A stretch of 6,532 nucleotides of DNA from Candidatus Nanopelagicaceae bacterium. Lineage in GTDB: Bacteria; Actinomycetota; Actinomycetes; Nanopelagicales; Nanopelagicaceae. The notes below the pieces were generated by a model. That model saw nothing but the letters and a program-made list of their open reading frames with translations. It had not been told where the DNA came from and did no database searches. The stretch spans positions 1 to 6,532 of the forward strand of contig CANLHC010000045.1 in the NCBI GenBank assembly GCA_947490625.1. The letters are read 5' to 3'. Positions 4,447 to 6,532 of this stretch are shown one piece after another. The first letter of the stretch is position 1. Each line of letters begins with the position of its first letter. A program made the translations under genes and the position numbers.

Positions 4447-6201
4447 GTGCTAGGAAAAAGAGCTAAGTTCATTCTTCTACCTGTACTAGCAGGCACTCTC
4501 GTGCTTTCAGCATGTGGCGGCGGAGGATCCGATTCTGGAGACACTGCAGCTTTTGAAACAGCAGCTGAAAAGTGGATTAATGATGAGTTCCAGCCAAGTG
4601 CAATCTCAAAGGATGAGCAAACCGCTGAACTTAAGTGGTTTATTGAGGCATCGGCCCCATATCGCGGTCTTTCAATTAAGGTCGCTTCAGAAGGTCTAAC
4701 CACACACAAGTATGAGTCCGAAGTTCTTACAAAGGCCTTCGAAGAGATTACTGGAATCACAGTAACTCACGACATCATCGGTGAAGGTGACGTAGTGCAG
4801 AACATCCAGACTGAATACCAGACTGGACAACCAATCTATGACGCATACATCAACGACTCAGATCTCATCGGTACTCACTCACGTTCAACAGCAGTGTTGG
4901 CACTCAGTGATTACATCGATGGCGAAGGAAAAGAAGTTACTTCTCCTTACCTAGATCTCGATGACTTTGTTGGTATCGACTTCACAACAGGTCCTGATAA
5001 GAAGCTTTATCAGTTGCCTGATCAACAATTCGCTAACCTTTACTGGTTCCGCTATGACTGGTTCACAGATCCAGCCATCAAGGCACAGTTCAAGAAGGCT
5101 TACGGATATGACCTAGGTGTTCCAGTTAACTGGTCTGCTTATGAAGATATCGCTAAGTTCTTCTCAACACAGGTAAATGGCAATGGAAAGATTGATGGAA
5201 CTAAGGTCTATGGTCACATGGATTACGGTAAGAAAGATCCATCACTCGGCTGGCGCTTTACCGATGCATGGCTTTCAATGGCCGGTAACGGTGACCCAGG
5301 ACTTCCAAATGGTCTACCTGTAGATGAATGGGGTATTCGTGTTGAAGGCTGTAACCCAGCTGGATCATCAGTAACTCGTGGTGGAGACACCAACGGCCCA
5401 GCATCTGTATACGCAATCCAGAAGTACATTGACTGGTTTAAGTACACACCACCAACAGCTCGTGGTATGGACTTCTCTGAGTCAGGTCCAGTTCCTGGAC
5501 AAGGCGCAGTTGCACAGCAAATGTTCTGGTACACAGCATTCACCGCAGATCTTTCTAATCCAGAGATCTCACCAAAGGTTGTAAATGCTGATGGAACACC
5601 TAAGTGGAAGATGGCTCCATCTCCACACGGTTCATATTGGGTAGATGGCATGAAACTCGGTTACCAAGACGTAGGTTCATGGACATTCTTTAAGTCAGTC
5701 TCTGCTGAAAATCGCGCTGCTGCATGGTTATATGCACAGTTCGTAACAAGCAAGACAGTTGACCTTAAGAAGTCAATCACTGGTTTGACATTCATTCGTG
5801 AATCCACAATCCAGGCTCAATACTTCACTGACAACGCAGCTAAGTACGGCGGTTTGATTGAATTCTACCGCTCCCCTGCACGCGTTCAGTGGTCTCCAAC
5901 AGGAACTAACGTTCCTGATTATCCAAAGCTTGCACAGCTATGGTGGCAAAACATTGCTCCAGCAGCTGCCGGTGAAAAGACCGCGCAACAAGCAATGGAT
6001 GCTCTCGCAAAGGCACAAGACGACATTCTCACACGTCTTGAAGCAGGCGGAGGTCAAGGAGACTGCGGTGTCAAGATGAACCCAGTTAAGGATGCTAAGT
6101 ACTGGTTAGATCAACCAGGAGCTCCTGTACCTAAGTTAGCTAATGAAAAGCCAAAGCCTGAGACAGTCGATTATGACTCACTCATCGCTTCATGGAAATA
6201 A
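4447..6201 (+). CDS. glpV: Glycerol-type ABC importer solute-binding lipoprotein, GlpV-like
   Basis: This is the extracellular receptor that delivers solute to the permeases. From the GTG at 4447 it has 584 residues; the frame is open 18 codons further upstream, but the ribosome binding site and signal peptide favour this start. Residues 1-22 form a lipoprotein signal peptide (basic KRAK, hydrophobic core, lipobox LSAC) with Cys23 as lipidation site, then a GGGGSDSGD linker. The mature part is long for the UgpB-like superfamily but normal for GlpV. Segments I recognise from that family include INDSDLIGTH (135-144), YQLPDQQFANLYWFRYDWF (188-206), MDYGKKDPSLGWRFTDAW (258-275), IEFYRSPARVQW (471-482) and the tail LANEKPKPETVDYDSLI. 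Cys302 and Cys540 are the only other cysteines and could form a disulfide. Lysine is mostly encoded by AAG, suggesting selection for high expression. A distinct promoter and hairpin may precede it, and a strong terminator follows 23 nt after the stop. Glycerol specificity is inferred from the family. Confidence 0.9.
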   Translation: MLGKRAKFILLPVLAGTLVLSACGGGGSDSGDTAAFETAAEKWINDEFQPSAISKDEQTAELKWFIEASAPYRGLSIKVASEGLTTHKYESEVLTKAFEEITGITVTHDIIGEGDVVQNIQTEYQTGQPIYDAYINDSDLIGTHSRSTAVLALSDYIDGEGKEVTSPYLDLDDFVGIDFTTGPDKKLYQLPDQQFANLYWFRYDWFTDPAIKAQFKKAYGYDLGVPVNWSAYEDIAKFFSTQVNGNGKIDGTKVYGHMDYGKKDPSLGWRFTDAWLSMAGNGDPGLPNGLPVDEWGIRVEGCNPAGSSVTRGGDTNGPASVYAIQKYIDWFKYTPPTARGMDFSESGPVPGQGAVAQQMFWYTAFTADLSNPEISPKVVNADGTPKWKMAPSPHGSYWVDGMKLGYQDVGSWTFFKSVSAENRAAAWLYAQFVTSKTVDLKKSITGLTFIRESTIQAQYFTDNAAKYGGLIEFYRSPARVQWSPTGTNVPDYPKLAQLWWQNIAPAAAGEKTAQQAMDALAKAQDDILTRLEAGGGQGDCGVKMNPVKDAKYWLDQPGAPVPKLANEKPKPETVDYDSLIASWK

Positions 6202-6223
6202 ATTACTAACTAAATAAAACATC

Positions 6224-6270
6224 AAATGGCTGGTCGACTCGAAAGAGTTGGCCAGCCATTTGTTTTGTTT
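6224..6270. terminator. Strong bidirectional intrinsic terminator
   Basis: A 17-bp stem, 6224-6240 with 6245-6261, is continuous except for two G-U wobbles. Its loop is a GAAA tetraloop (6241-6244), closed by C-G. On the + strand it is followed by TGTTTTGTTT (6261-6270). On the - strand the hairpin is followed by a T-rich run (GTTTTATTTA, the complement of 6211-6220). It lies between two convergent genes and can end both: 23 nt after the binding-protein stop and 7 nt after the stop of the - strand gene. Confidence 0.9.
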
Positions 6271-6532
6271 AAAGAATTCCCTGCGACATAGAAATCATCT
6301 GCCACACCGTCGTTCTCATACGCCGTGGTTGCTCAAGCACTGTGGCAATAGCAAATGCAATATCTGTTGACTTCAAATACCCAGCACGCGCAGCATCAGA
6401 TAACTCTCTGCCATCGCCGACCGCAAAATTTGTCTCTGTCGCAGCCGGTGCAATCAAAGTCACCCGCACACCATCTTCACGCAATTCATCATCTAACCCA
6501 ATTGCAAGTCCCACTTGGCCATGCTTTGTTGC
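6269..6532 (-). CDS. SDR family oxidoreductase, C-terminal part (5' end outside the window)
   Basis: This is the last 87 residues of a classical short-chain dehydrogenase/reductase; the gene continues past the right edge. The visible part begins ATKHGQ, where the Lys is the catalytic lysine of the Y-x-x-x-K motif and the Tyr would lie two residues further upstream, off the window. Then come GLAIGLDDELREDGVRVTLI, the helix and strand after the active site, and PAATETNF, matching the P-G-x-x-x-T-x-F segment that contacts the cofactor. The Rossmann glycine motif and substrate loop are missing, so NAD or NADP preference and substrate cannot be judged. An internal GTG (6512-6514) could be mistaken for a start, but the motif continues through it to the edge. 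It converges on the transporter operon across a shared terminator, which gives no evidence that it works with it. Confidence 0.8.
   Translation of the reverse strand, partial: ATKHGQVGLAIGLDDELREDGVRVTLIAPAATETNFAVGDGRELSDAARAGYLKSTDIAFAIATVLEQPRRMRTTVWQMISMSQGIL

Noticed and set aside
4413..4760. 115-codon antisense frame over the start of the binding-protein gene.
   Set aside because: The sense frame holds a signal peptide and family motifs over the whole stretch; the antisense product has no recognisable domain.
5223..5651. 142-codon antisense frame inside the binding-protein gene.
   Set aside because: It is opposite one of the most conserved parts of the protein, is rich in Pro, Ser and Gly, and matches nothing I know.
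1..6532. CRISPR array, insertion sequence, tRNA or rRNA, toxin-antitoxin or defence genes.
   Set aside because: I see no regularly spaced repeats, transposase motifs, cloverleaf-like sequence or relevant protein motifs. Almost the whole window is taken up by the transporter operon and the SDR gene.

Overview
This window carries almost all of one operon for a binding-protein-dependent ABC importer of the glycerol type. The family was characterised in Rhizobium leguminosarum as glpS, glpT, glpP, glpQ, a small DUF2160 membrane protein, and glpV. Six genes run on the + strand in exactly that order (208-6201). A convergent, truncated short-chain dehydrogenase/reductase gene follows on the - strand (6269 to the window edge). 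I identified the family from memory of its conserved motifs; no database search was possible.

The organism is probably a small-genome, mid-GC actinobacterium, such as the freshwater acI/Nanopelagicales group. The reasons are GC in the mid-40s (estimated by eye), very tight gene packing, several GTG starts, and a solute-binding protein that is a lipoprotein with a Gly/Ser linker, as expected for a cell without an outer membrane. This placement is an inference; other low-GC Actinobacteria remain possible.

Layout: 1-207 is non-coding and holds an AT-rich patch, two dyad-symmetric sites and a leader able to form alternative hairpins. 208-1278 and 1278-2351 encode two different ATPase subunits. 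2351-3226 and 3223-4080 encode the two permeases. 4083-4358 encodes a 91-residue membrane protein of unknown function. 4359-4446 is a spacer with a hairpin and a possible internal promoter. 4447-6201 encodes the lipoprotein solute-binding protein, whose start is best moved 18 codons downstream of the longest reading frame. 6224-6270 is a strong bidirectional terminator. The first four genes overlap by 1-4 nt and the fifth follows after 2 nt, so translation is probably coupled.

How they work together: the lipoprotein captures the solute (probably glycerol or a similar polyol) outside the membrane and delivers it to the permease heterodimer, which a heterodimer of the two ATPases drives. The most notable point is that the two ATPases are complementary in what they lack. 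The first has LSGGQ but no switch histidine; the second has the switch histidine but no LSGGQ. In a head-to-tail dimer both defects fall in the same ATP site, leaving one canonical and one degenerate site. No glycerol kinase, glycerol-3-phosphate dehydrogenase or regulator gene is visible here.
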